DNA of 36,995 nucleotides from an uncultured Paraprevotella sp. Lineage in GTDB: Bacteria > Bacteroidota > Bacteroidia > Bacteroidales > Bacteroidaceae. The translations under genes were made by a program, and so were the position numbers. Below are positions 7,045-15,232 of the stretch, piece by piece. The notes beneath the pieces were generated by a model. The model made no database searches. It saw only the letters and a program-made list of their open reading frames with translations, and was not told the origin of the DNA. Each line of letters opens with the position of its first letter. The stretch's first letter is position 1. The stretch spans positions 1 to 36,995 of the forward strand of contig CALUNJ010000016.1 of assembly GCA_944321975.1 (NCBI GenBank), in the 5' to 3' direction.

Positions 7045-7869
7045 ATGGCTGTTACAATGGCAGAAATCACCAAGCTCCGTCAGTTGTCGGGGGCTGGTAT
7101 GATGGATTGCAAGAAGGCTTTGGAAGAAGCCGGAAACGATATTGAAAAAGCGATGGAGATCATCCGCAAGAAGGGACAGGCCGTGGCTGCAAAGCGTTCC
7201 GACCGCGAGGCTGCCGAAGGCTGTGTCGTCGTGAAGGCGGAGAATGGTTTCGGTGCCATCATTGCCTTGAAGTGCGAAACGGACTTCGTGGCCAAGAACG
7301 AGGATTTCGTGAAATTGGCGAAAGACATTCTGGACCTGGCCGTGGCCCACAAGTGCAAGACCTTGGACGAAGTGAAGGCTTTGCCGATGGGCAATGGCAC
7401 GGTGGCCGACGCTGTGGTTGACCGCAGCGGCATCACGGGCGAGAAGATGGAGCTGGACGGTTATTTGACCATCGAAGGCGAGGACATCTCGGTGTACAAC
7501 CACCAGAACAAGAACCAGCTCTGCACGATGGTGGCCCTGAACAAGGCGGTGGCTCCGGAATACGGCCATGCCGTGGCCATGCAGGTGGCTGCCATGAATC
7601 CGCGTTCGCTTGACGAGAGCGACTATCCTGCCGACGTGTTGGCCAAGGAGAAGGAAATCGCCGCCGACAAGGCGCGCCAGGAAGGCAAGCCCGAGAACAT
7701 GATCGAGAAGATCGCCATGGGCCGGCTGAACAAGTTGTTCAAGGAAGAGTGCTTGCTGAAGCAGGCTTTCATCCAGAACGACAAGGAGAGCGTGGCCGAC
7801 TACCTGAAGGGTGCCGACAAGGATTGCACGGTGACCGCCTTCAAGCGTTTCACGTTGCGTGCCGAATAA
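7045..7869 (+). CDS. tsf: Translation elongation factor Ts
   Basis: A 274-residue EF-Ts, the nucleotide-exchange factor for EF-Tu. The N-terminal UBA-like region (ITKLRQLSGAGMMDCKKALE) and the exchange core motif (ALKCETDFVAKNEDF) are intact, as are the later MQVAAMNP and GRLNKLFKEECLLKQAF segments. It closes the ribosomal operon and is followed within 20 bases by a strong terminator. The ATG at 7045 could be replaced by the in-frame ATG four codons later. Confidence 0.97.
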   Translation: MAVTMAEITKLRQLSGAGMMDCKKALEEAGNDIEKAMEIIRKKGQAVAAKRSDREAAEGCVVVKAENGFGAIIALKCETDFVAKNEDFVKLAKDILDLAVAHKCKTLDEVKALPMGNGTVADAVVDRSGITGEKMELDGYLTIEGEDISVYNHQNKNQLCTMVALNKAVAPEYGHAVAMQVAAMNPRSLDESDYPADVLAKEKEIAADKARQEGKPENMIEKIAMGRLNKLFKEECLLKQAFIQNDKESVADYLKGADKDCTVTAFKRFTLRAE

Positions 7870-7888
7870 TCCGGATAATCGCAAAGAT

Positions 7889-7924
7889 AAAGAGGCGGTG
7901 CCGCATAGGTGCCGCCTCTTTTGC
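7889..7924 (+). terminator. Rho-independent terminator of the rplM-tsf operon
   Basis: A perfect 10-bp stem, AAAGAGGCGG at 7889-7898 and CCGCCTCTTT at 7912-7921, encloses a 13-base loop and runs into T residues. It lies 20 bases after the tsf stop codon. Confidence 0.9.
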
Positions 7925-8103
7925 ATCCTTGACGCGGGAGCGAGAAGTGGGGGAGCGATGGAAATTCAGAGGGAAGCTGTTTCCTGCTTCCTCTTCAGGA
8001 GGGAAGTGCCTCTCCCTTCCCAAGTCCATATGGTCCTATTTTGAAGGGCGCCTTTATTCTTTTGATAATCAAAGAGGTAGGCAGGATGTTGAAAATTGTG
8101 GGT

Positions 8104-8165
8104 TTTTCTTCAAGCGATTCACATTTTTTTCTCAAGCAAAAAAAATGTGAATCGCTTGAAGAAAA
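8104..8165. repeat. Dispersed intergenic palindrome, copy 1
   Basis: A perfect 27-bp inverted repeat: bases 8104-8130 pair with 8139-8165 around the 8-base loop CTCAAGCA. The loop repeats the TCAAGC motif of the outer arm. The same palindrome recurs at 19538-19603, and half of it at 24742-24770. It stands between the tsf terminator and the next promoter. It may be a REP-like element, a non-autonomous mobile repeat or a bidirectional terminator. The rest of 7925-8394 shows nothing I can name. Confidence 0.85.
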
Positions 8166-8369
8166 TTTGCATTTCTCTTGGAACCGTTTTTGTCCTATTC
8201 CGCCACGTGGCCTTTTCCTTTCCAAACTCTTCCGCTTCAACACGGCAAACTTTTAGTTACTGAAAATATGCGCACAACAACCTTAACGGCGCATCTTTTG
8301 CCAAGAGTGCAACCCATGAGGCAGGCTACGGGCGAAAAAGCAAAGTTTTCCCAATAACGCCTTCCTTTC

Positions 8370-8403
8370 TTTCGTCTCTATTAAATAAAATCCGTATTTT
8401 TGC
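8370..8403 (+). promoter_or_regulatory. Promoter of the FAH-family/porU/porV/ispF unit
   Basis: A perfect TATTTTTGC -7 element lies at 8395-8403. The -33 region is weaker (TTTCG at 8370-8374, 20 bases upstream). The predicted start is about 25 bases before the first gene, which has an AGGAG-like site just before its ATG. Confidence 0.55.
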
Positions 8404-8432
8404 AATTATAAAGATTTTAAAAGACAGGAGCC

Positions 8433-9050
8433 ATGAAGATACTTGCAGTGGGCATGAATTATGCCAAACACAATAAAGAGTTGGGTGGTACGTTATATCA
8501 ACCGGAAGAGCCTGTGATTTTTGCCAAGCCTGATTCGGCGTTGCTGAAAGACGGGAAGCCGTTTTTCATCCCGGATTTCACGAAACAATGTGATTACGAA
8601 GTGGAGCTGGTGGTGCGCATTTGCCGTCTGGGGAAAAACATTTCCCCGCGTTTTGCCCATCGGTATTACGACGCGGTGACGGTGGGCATTGATTTCACGG
8701 CCCGTGACTTGCAGCGGAAATTCAGGAAAGAAGGCCTGCCCTGGGAGTTGTGCAAGGGGTTCGACAATTCGGCCGCCATAGGGGAATTCGTGCCCAAGGA
8801 AGAACTGCCTGACATGCAGCAGATTCCCTTCCGTTTGGACATTGACGGAAAGACGGTGCAAGAGGGGTATTCGGGCGAAATGCTGTTTGCCGTGGACGAA
8901 ATCGTGGCTTTTGTGAGCCGTTTCTATACGCTGAAGATGGGCGACCTCTTGTTTACCGGGACCCCGCAGGGCGTGGGGCCGGTGCAGGTGGGCCAGCATT
9001 TGCAGGGATATCTCCGGGACCGTAAGGTTTTGGACTTTAATATAAGATAA
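8433..9050 (+). CDS. Fumarylacetoacetate hydrolase family protein
   Basis: A 205-residue single-domain member of the FAH superfamily, whose members hydrolyse or decarboxylate acylpyruvate-type substrates using a divalent metal. The acidic metal-binding residues lie in CDYEVELVVRI near residue 50 and in the GIDFTARDLQ region near residue 90; GTPQGVGPV near the C-terminus is the family's substrate-side loop. The true substrate cannot be read from sequence. Acylpyruvase or oxaloacetate decarboxylase activity, seen in short FAH proteins, is most likely. The gene has an AGGAG-like ribosome-binding site and ends 3 bases before porU, so the two are co-transcribed, though I see no functional link to secretion. 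Confidence 0.85.
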   Translation: MKILAVGMNYAKHNKELGGTLYQPEEPVIFAKPDSALLKDGKPFFIPDFTKQCDYEVELVVRICRLGKNISPRFAHRYYDAVTVGIDFTARDLQRKFRKEGLPWELCKGFDNSAAIGEFVPKEELPDMQQIPFRLDIDGKTVQEGYSGEMLFAVDEIVAFVSRFYTLKMGDLLFTGTPQGVGPVQVGQHLQGYLRDRKVLDFNIR

Positions 9051-9053
9051 GGA

Positions 9054-12000
9054 ATGAGACTAAAGACAGTCGTAGCTTTGCTTTTCGCCTGTGCCGCACG
9101 GATGTGGGCGCAAGATTTCACCTATGTGGATTGGACCATCTTGCAGGCGGACACTTTCCCGGTGCGTTATGATGAAGTGATCCCGTTGGGCGGCGATTTC
9201 CGGGACTACCGTTATGAAGTCCGTTTGGATTATCCGGAATATGCGCGCCTGACGGCGGAAGAGGCGAAGCGTGTGGCTGTGTGGGGCGGTTCGTTGCCCG
9301 AAACTCCCCAAGTCGCGTCGCGTGTGGCGGTTTCTCGCAAGCGGGGCGTGTTGGATGTGTCTTTTGTGCCGATTGTCCGCCGGGACGGGAAATATTATAA
9401 GTTGACGAGTTTCAAGATGAACATCCTGTGCCATCCCCAAGCGCAACTGCGCGCGCGGTCGTCGGGGCGCCAGATGCTTTCCGCCGGACAACGTTATGCG
9501 GACCACTCCGTGTTGTCGCAAGGGCGGTGGGTGAAGATCGGCATCACGGAGGACGGGGTTTACCGGCTGTCCGCGTCCGATTTGCAGCGGATGGGGTTCC
9601 AGGATATGTCGCGTGTAAAACTTTACGGCTATGGCGGTCATGTGCAGGACGAAGAAATTGACGCGGATGAGGATTTCGACGATTTGGAGGAAGTGCCTTT
9701 GTACCGGGACAGCCGCGGAGTGCTGTTTTATGGCAAAGGGCTTGTCTCATGGTCGGCCCCCAACCGCCAGGGGCGTGCCGAACACCGCATGAACACGTTC
9801 GCCCGGCAGGCTTGCTATTTCCTTACGGAGGGCGACTCCCCGGCGGGCATCGCCGTGGAAAGTGTGGCTTCGGCGCCATCGGAAAACTTGGATTACACGT
9901 ATGCCCATGTCGTGTACCATAAGGAAGAGTTTTCCTGGTACGAGAGCGGGCGGATGTTTTATGAAGCCGCGAATTTTGCGACTTCCCCAACGCGCGCTTA
10001 TTCCTTGCCTGCGGTGGATCCCGTGCCTTCCACCGGTGGCATGCTTCGGGTGAATTTCACGGCTTCCTCGGCTTCGAGCACCTCTGTGCAGGTGTCTGTC
10101 GACGGGGAGGAGCAGGTGCCCTTGTCCATCAACCCCTCTGGCGAATACGACGCGGCGAGGGCGCAAACGAGAGTGTATACCTTGCCGGCTTTGCAGGAGG
10201 GGGCGGCGGGCACCCAGGTCACGCTTTCCGCTCCGGCAGGCGTTGACGCCCGTTTGGGCTTTTTGGAATTGAGCTACCGGCGTCAGCTTTCGATGCGCGA
10301 TCCTTACTTGTATATCCGGCAGACGGCTGATTCCCCGGCCAATTTCGTCATTCAGGCGCAGGGGCGGAGCAACGTGAAGCTGTGGCGTTTGGGGCGCAGG
10401 GGGAACCCCATGGCGGAGGTGCAGGGCGCGCTTTCCGGTTCCACATATACCTTTCCTGTGGAGGATCCGTCATTGGAGTATGTGGCGGTGGATGTGGATG
10501 CAGACTTTCCGGCTCCTTCCTACGTGGGGGAGGTGGCCAATCAGGATTTGCACGCGATGGCCGCCACAGACATGGTGATAATCATTCCGGCCAGCGGCAA
10601 GTTACATGCCCAGGCCGAGCGTCTGGCTGAGGCTCATCGCAGCATGGATGGCCTGCGGGTGTCTATTGTGCGTGCCGACCAGATATACAATGAGTTTTCT
10701 TCCGGCACGCCGGATGCCACGGCTTACCGGCGTTTCCTGAAGATGCTGTATGACCGTGCGGAGACAGAAGCCGACATGCCACGCTATTTGTTGCTGTTTG
10801 GAGACGGGCTGTGGGACAACCGCATGGTGACGGAGGCCACCCGGAGACTTTCTCCCGATGACTACCTCTTGTGTTATGAATCGGAGGAGGCCCTCAATCA
10901 TGTGAACAGCTATGTGATGGAGGACTATTTCGGCCTCTTGGATGACGGCGAGGGGCGTAATCTCATGAGCGACAAGGTGGATCTGGGCATCGGGCGCTTC
11001 CCGGTGGTCACGGAAGCGGATGCCAAGATCATGGTAGATAAGGTCATTGCCTATATGGAGAACCAGAATGCGGGGGCTTGGAAAAATGAAATCTGCGTGT
11101 TGGGCGACGACGGGGACCGGAACGACCATATCGAGAAGGCCGAATTGGTAGCCGGGCTGGTGGAAGATTATTATCCGGCCATGCAGGTGAACCGGATTTA
11201 TTGGGATGCTTACAAGCGGGAGTCGGCTGCCACCCATAATTCTTATCCGGGCGTGACGGAAGATGTGTTGAAGCAGATGGAAAGCGGATGCCTGATGATG
11301 AACTACACCGGGCATGGCAACCCGCGTGAGTTGTCGCACGAGTATGTACTTCAATTGAACGACTTCGCCTCTTTCAGCTCCAGCCATGTGCCTTTGTGGG
11401 TGACGGCGGCGTGCGACGTGAATCCTTTTGACATGCTGGAGGACAATATCGGCGAAACGGCTGTCTTGCACGAGACGGGGTCGGCTGTGGCTTTCTATGG
11501 GACAACCCGCACGGTGTATTCCGATCCGAACAGTGCGATGAACCGTTATTTCACGCGCCATGTATTAGGCTATGATGACACCGGCCGCCGGAATGCCATT
11601 GGCGATGCCGTCCGCCTGGCCAAGGTGGAGCTGTTGACCCCGGAACCGGATTATGAGAAAGAAGACACGATCCTGGATTACAGCGTGAACAAACTCCATT
11701 ATGTGTTGCTGGGAGACCCTGCCCTGAAATTGGGGGTGCCGGAATACCGGCTCGTGGTGGACAGCATCAACGGACAAAGGGTGGGCGAGGGGTTTCCCCT
11801 GGCCGACTTCAAGGCCGGGAGCATCGCGAGGGTGCATGGGCACGTGGAAGACCGGGACGGAAACCGTATTCCGGATTTTTCCGGTGTGTTGTCCACCAGC
11901 GTCTATGACGGCAAAAGCGAGATCACGTGCCTGAACAACGACGGGGAATCTGCTCCTGTGGTGACCTTCCTTACGCGGGATAAGAAATTGTATTCGGGAA

Positions 12001-12842
12001 ATGATTCTGTCGTGCGGGGCGAGTTCAGCACCATGTTCACCATTCCTATGGATATCAAGTATTCCGGTGAGACCGGGCGCATTTCTTTGTATGCCATTGA
12101 CAATGCGCGTCAGCGCGAAGCAAACGGCTATTCGGAAAACGTCACAGTGGGCGGCACGGGGACAGACTTGGCCGGCGACACCGAAGGGCCGCAAATCCAG
12201 GCATACCTCAATCGTGAGGACTTCGTGTCGGGCGGCACGGTCAATGCCACGCCTTGTTTCTTGGCGTTTCTGGAAGACGAGAGCGGCATCAATGTGGCCA
12301 ATACGGCCGTGGGGCATGATTTGGAATTGTGCATCGACGGGAATCCTGCCACCACTTATATCCTGAACGATGAGTATGAAAATGAGTTTGGCACTTACCA
12401 GCGGGGGCAGTTGGCGTTTGTCATCCCGGATTTGGCAGACGGAATGCACACACTGACCTTTCGGGCATGGGACGTAATGAACAATTCCTCTTCGGTGTCG
12501 ATGGATTTCAAGGTCGATCGCGGGGCGGTGCCCGATCTTATCAGTTTGACGTGTATGCAGAATCCGGCGCGCGGGCAAACCACGTTCGTCGTGCGCTATG
12601 ACCGTCCTGGAACGGAGTGCGACTTTATGCTTGAAGTCTTTGATTTCGCCGGCCGCAAATTGTGGAGCCATACCGAACGGGGTGTTTCCTCCGATGGCGT
12701 TTATCAGGTGCATTGGGGCTTGACGACCTCGGCCGGGATGCCTTTGTCCACCGGAGTTTACCTTTATCGGGTCAGTGTGTCCACTTCGGACAGCAAAGCG
12801 GTGTCGCGTGCGAATAAAATAGTCGTGTTAAGCAATAAATAG
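9054..12842 (+). CDS. porU: Type IX secretion system sortase PorU (C25 gingipain-type peptidase)
   Basis: A 1262-residue secreted protein with an N-terminal signal peptide ending in AARMWAQ. It carries the peptidase C25 (gingipain-type) domain in its middle. The predicted catalytic pair is His754 in NYTGHG and Cys787 in TAACDVNP; their 33-residue spacing equals that described for Porphyromonas gingivalis PorU. The C-terminus (about 1180-1262) is a FlgD-like/T9SS C-terminal domain (SAGMPLSTGVYLYRVSV). PorU acts at the cell surface, removing the C-terminal sorting signal from T9SS cargo and attaching the cargo to lipopolysaccharide. The porV gene follows directly. Start at 9054 is 3 bases after the upstream stop. 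Confidence 0.93.
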   Translation: MRLKTVVALLFACAARMWAQDFTYVDWTILQADTFPVRYDEVIPLGGDFRDYRYEVRLDYPEYARLTAEEAKRVAVWGGSLPETPQVASRVAVSRKRGVLDVSFVPIVRRDGKYYKLTSFKMNILCHPQAQLRARSSGRQMLSAGQRYADHSVLSQGRWVKIGITEDGVYRLSASDLQRMGFQDMSRVKLYGYGGHVQDEEIDADEDFDDLEEVPLYRDSRGVLFYGKGLVSWSAPNRQGRAEHRMNTFARQACYFLTEGDSPAGIAVESVASAPSENLDYTYAHVVYHKEEFSWYESGRMFYEAANFATSPTRAYSLPAVDPVPSTGGMLRVNFTASSASSTSVQVSVDGEEQVPLSINPSGEYDAARAQTRVYTLPALQEGAAGTQVTLSAPAGVDARLGFLELSYRRQLSMRDPYLYIRQTADSPANFVIQAQGRSNVKLWRLGRRGNPMAEVQGALSGSTYTFPVEDPSLEYVAVDVDADFPAPSYVGEVANQDLHAMAATDMVIIIPASGKLHAQAERLAEAHRSMDGLRVSIVRADQIYNEFSSGTPDATAYRRFLKMLYDRAETEADMPRYLLLFGDGLWDNRMVTEATRRLSPDDYLLCYESEEALNHVNSYVMEDYFGLLDDGEGRNLMSDKVDLGIGRFPVVTEADAKIMVDKVIAYMENQNAGAWKNEICVLGDDGDRNDHIEKAELVAGLVEDYYPAMQVNRIYWDAYKRESAATHNSYPGVTEDVLKQMESGCLMMNYTGHGNPRELSHEYVLQLNDFASFSSSHVPLWVTAACDVNPFDMLEDNIGETAVLHETGSAVAFYGTTRTVYSDPNSAMNRYFTRHVLGYDDTGRRNAIGDAVRLAKVELLTPEPDYEKEDTILDYSVNKLHYVLLGDPALKLGVPEYRLVVDSINGQRVGEGFPLADFKAGSIARVHGHVEDRDGNRIPDFSGVLSTSVYDGKSEITCLNNDGESAPVVTFLTRDKKLYSGNDSVVRGEFSTMFTIPMDIKYSGETGRISLYAIDNARQREANGYSENVTVGGTGTDLAGDTEGPQIQAYLNREDFVSGGTVNATPCFLAFLEDESGINVANTAVGHDLELCIDGNPATTYILNDEYENEFGTYQRGQLAFVIPDLADGMHTLTFRAWDVMNNSSSVSMDFKVDRGAVPDLISLTCMQNPARGQTTFVVRYDRPGTECDFMLEVFDFAGRKLWSHTERGVSSDGVYQVHWGLTTSAGMPLSTGVYLYRVSVSTSDSKAVSRANKIVVLSNK

Positions 12843-12865
12843 GGCGGAAGAGGCGTTATCATACC

Positions 12866-14074
12866 ATGTATATGAGCAGCAATAAGATGAAAATGAAAAA
12901 GAGATATTTGTTTGCAGCCTTGTGTTTGTGGGGGAGCATGTCGGCATCGGTGTATGCGCAAGACAAGCGAAACATGTTCAATCCCGTGACCACCAGCGTG
13001 ACTTCACAGTCCATCGCTCCGGATGCGCGAGGCGGTTCCATGGGCGACATCGGGGCGGCCACCGAACCGGACGTGAGTTCCCAATATTGGAATCCGGCCA
13101 AATACCCGTTTTGCATCGCCCGTGCGGGAGTGGGAGTCAACTATACGCCGTGGCTGCGCCAGTTGGTGAACGACATCAACCTGGCCTATGTGAGCGGGTT
13201 CTACCGCATCGGAGACTATCAGGCCGTGAGCGCGTCCCTGCGTTATTTCTCGTTGGGCGAGGTGTCCACGAGCAGTTCTTTGGACGATGGGGGGGACATG
13301 ACCATCAGTCCTTATGAAATGTCTTTCGATGTGGCTTATTCGCGCATGTTGAGCGAGACGTTTTCCGCTGCCGTGGCTTTGCGTTTTATCTTGTCGGACA
13401 TCACTTACGATTATTCCGAAGAGACTTCGCCGGGGAAGGCTTTCGCGGCAGACATCGCGCTTTATTGGAACCGTTACTTTGTGGGGCGCACCCGTGAGTG
13501 GAACATGGGCATCGGGTTGAACATTAGCAACATCGGTAGCAAGATCTCGTATGGCGGCGATGATAATTCCGAATTTATCCCGACCAACTTGCGCCTGGGG
13601 CTCAATTTCCTCGTGCCCATCAATGAGTATAACAAGTTTTCCATAGCCGCAGATGCCAACAAACTTCTGGTGCCGACTTATCCGAAACAGGAGGAAGGAG
13701 AGGCGGACCAGGACTATACCGACCGGGTGCAGCGCGACTATTATGACATCTCGCCCATTGCGGGTATTTTCAAGAGTTTCGGCGACGCGCCCAACGGGTT
13801 CAAGGAAGAAATGCAGGAAATCCAGTGGAGCCTGGGTCTTGAATATGTCTACAACGACCGGTTCTCGCTTCGTGCGGGCTATCATCATGAGAGTGAGAAC
13901 AAAGGAAACCGCAAATACCTGACTTTTGGGGCGGGCTTCCGCATGAGCGTGTTCTCGCTGGATGCCGGCTACGTGTTCTCCACGGCACAAAGCAATCCGC
14001 TGGACCAGACGATGCGTTTTACCTTGGGCTTCGATTTGGACGGGATGAAAGATTTGTTCGGAGGGCGCAGATAA
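12866..14074 (+). CDS. porV: Type IX secretion outer-membrane protein PorV (LptO)
   Basis: A protein of up to 402 residues in the PorV family of outer-membrane beta-barrels, which carries T9SS cargo from the translocon to the PorU sortase. The mature N-terminus has the family signature PDARGGSMGDIGAATEPD followed by SSQYWNPAK. Later segments alternate like barrel strands, and the protein ends FTLGFDLDGMKDLFGGRR. ATG codons occur at positions 1, 3, 8 and 10. Met8 or Met10 would place the basic residues directly before the hydrophobic signal core that ends in VYAQ, and fits better than the first ATG. It lies 23 bases after porU and 15 before ispF. Confidence 0.92.
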   Translation: MYMSSNKMKMKKRYLFAALCLWGSMSASVYAQDKRNMFNPVTTSVTSQSIAPDARGGSMGDIGAATEPDVSSQYWNPAKYPFCIARAGVGVNYTPWLRQLVNDINLAYVSGFYRIGDYQAVSASLRYFSLGEVSTSSSLDDGGDMTISPYEMSFDVAYSRMLSETFSAAVALRFILSDITYDYSEETSPGKAFAADIALYWNRYFVGRTREWNMGIGLNISNIGSKISYGGDDNSEFIPTNLRLGLNFLVPINEYNKFSIAADANKLLVPTYPKQEEGEADQDYTDRVQRDYYDISPIAGIFKSFGDAPNGFKEEMQEIQWSLGLEYVYNDRFSLRAGYHHESENKGNRKYLTFGAGFRMSVFSLDAGYVFSTAQSNPLDQTMRFTLGFDLDGMKDLFGGRR

Positions 14075-14089
14075 ACAACGGCAAAGGTT

Positions 14090-14572
14090 ATGGGAAAGAT
14101 CAGAGTGGGGTTTGGCTTCGATGTGCATCGCCTGGTCGAAGGGCGGGCACTTTGGTTGGGAGGCATACGCCTGGAGCATTCCAAGGGATTGTTGGGGCAT
14201 AGTGATGCGGACGTGTTGATCCATTCCATTTGTGATGCGTTGCTCGGGGCTGCCCATATGCGGGATATCGGCTTCCATTTTCCGGATACGGCGGAAGAAT
14301 TTCGTGGTGCCGACAGCAAGGTGCTCCTGCGCAAGACGGTGGAATTGATCGCCACGAAAGGCTATCGTGTGGGCAATGTGGATGCCACAGTGTGTGCCGA
14401 ACGCCCGAAGTTGAAGGCGCATATTCCGGCTATGCAGGCTTGTCTGGCCGGCATCCTGGGCGTGGATGAAGAAGACGTTTCCGTGAAAGCGACTACGACG
14501 GAACGCTTGGGGTTCACCGGGCGGGAGGAAGGCATTGCGGCTTACGCCACGGTGCTGGTCGAGCGGGAATGA
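14090..14572 (+). CDS. ispF: 2-C-methyl-D-erythritol 2,4-cyclodiphosphate synthase
   Basis: A 160-residue IspF of normal length. It makes the cyclic diphosphate intermediate of the MEP isoprenoid pathway. The metal-binding Asp11 and His13 lie in GFGFDVHRL, a further metal-binding His follows in GLLGHSDADVLIH, and the C-terminal KATTTERLGFTGREEGIAAYA is typical. It is the last gene of the porU-porV unit; metabolic linkage to secretion is not implied. Confidence 0.96.
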   Translation: MGKIRVGFGFDVHRLVEGRALWLGGIRLEHSKGLLGHSDADVLIHSICDALLGAAHMRDIGFHFPDTAEEFRGADSKVLLRKTVELIATKGYRVGNVDATVCAERPKLKAHIPAMQACLAGILGVDEEDVSVKATTTERLGFTGREEGIAAYATVLVERE

Positions 14573-14699
14573 AATGGCGGTTTGCCTGTCGCGCCGGAAA
14601 TGGGCGCTTGGGGCACGGTTCCTCTCTTTGGAACTTAAGAAGTAAATATCATCCTATCTTTTGATGTTTTTGTTCTATTCCCGCATGGATAGGATTTCT

Positions 14700-14708
14700 T
14701 AAATTTGC
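14700..14708 (+). promoter_or_regulatory. -7 element upstream of the mutarotase/fucP unit
   Basis: TAAATTTGC at 14700-14708 matches the TAnnTTTGC consensus. I see no well-spaced -33 element, which would fit a promoter that needs an activator, but that is inference. The gap 14573-14805 holds nothing else recognisable. Confidence 0.4.
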
Positions 14709-14805
14709 ATTAATTAAAGAAAAACAAACCGGAGGCACGCGGGTCGGAAGGGGGATGAATCCGTCCCATGGTGAGGACGCGCCTGCAAAAGTGTGCACAA
14801 AAAGA

Positions 14806-15195
14806 ATGGAAAACATGGAAGGCTATCGAGTCAGGTCCTATGCGGTGCCTGTGAAACGCTATTGCCGGACGTTGGAATTGCGCGACAATCCTCAGTTGAT
14901 TGCAGAATACCGCAAACGGCACAGCCGGGAGGAGGCCTGGCCTGAGATACGGCAGGGCATCCGGGAAGTGGGCATTCTGGAGATGGAAATCTATATCCGG
15001 GGGACGAAACTCTTCATGATCGTGGAGACTCCATTGGATTTTGATTGGGACCAGGCCATGGCGCGCCTGGCCACTTTGCCCCGTCAGCAGGAATGGGAAG
15101 ACTATATGGCTGTCTTCCAGCAGGCTGGAGCGGGTATGTCCTCGGCCGAGAAGTGGCAGCCCATGGAACGGATGTTTTATCTTTATGAGGAATGA
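14806..15195 (+). CDS. L-rhamnose mutarotase (RhaM)-family protein, probable L-fucose mutarotase
   Basis: About 129 residues, a member of the small alpha/beta-barrel mutarotase family typified by RhaM, which interconverts alpha and beta anomers of 6-deoxy sugars. The family's YRKRH segment is present, with its conserved His at residue 39 of the 14806 start, followed by EAWPEIRQGIREVGI, MEIYIRGTKLFMIVE, and the C-terminal WQPMERMFYL. The open frame reaches back to 14755, but the ATG at 14806 (or 14815) fits the family N-terminus. A FucP-type transporter follows 37 bases later, and in Bacteroides a mutarotase of this kind lies beside fucP in the fucose operon. I therefore favour L-fucose over rhamnose as substrate. 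Confidence 0.8.
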   Translation: MENMEGYRVRSYAVPVKRYCRTLELRDNPQLIAEYRKRHSREEAWPEIRQGIREVGILEMEIYIRGTKLFMIVETPLDFDWDQAMARLATLPRQQEWEDYMAVFQQAGAGMSSAEKWQPMERMFYLYEE

Positions 15196-15232
15196 GACTG
15201 ATTTTTTGGTTCACTTAAAAGCATAGGAAAAC

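Noticed and set aside
8041..8256. Small protein sharing a peptide with frames near 19456-19683 and 24720-24770
   Set aside because: The shared peptide (SSDSHFF...KKCESLE) is the translation of the dispersed palindrome, not a protein family.
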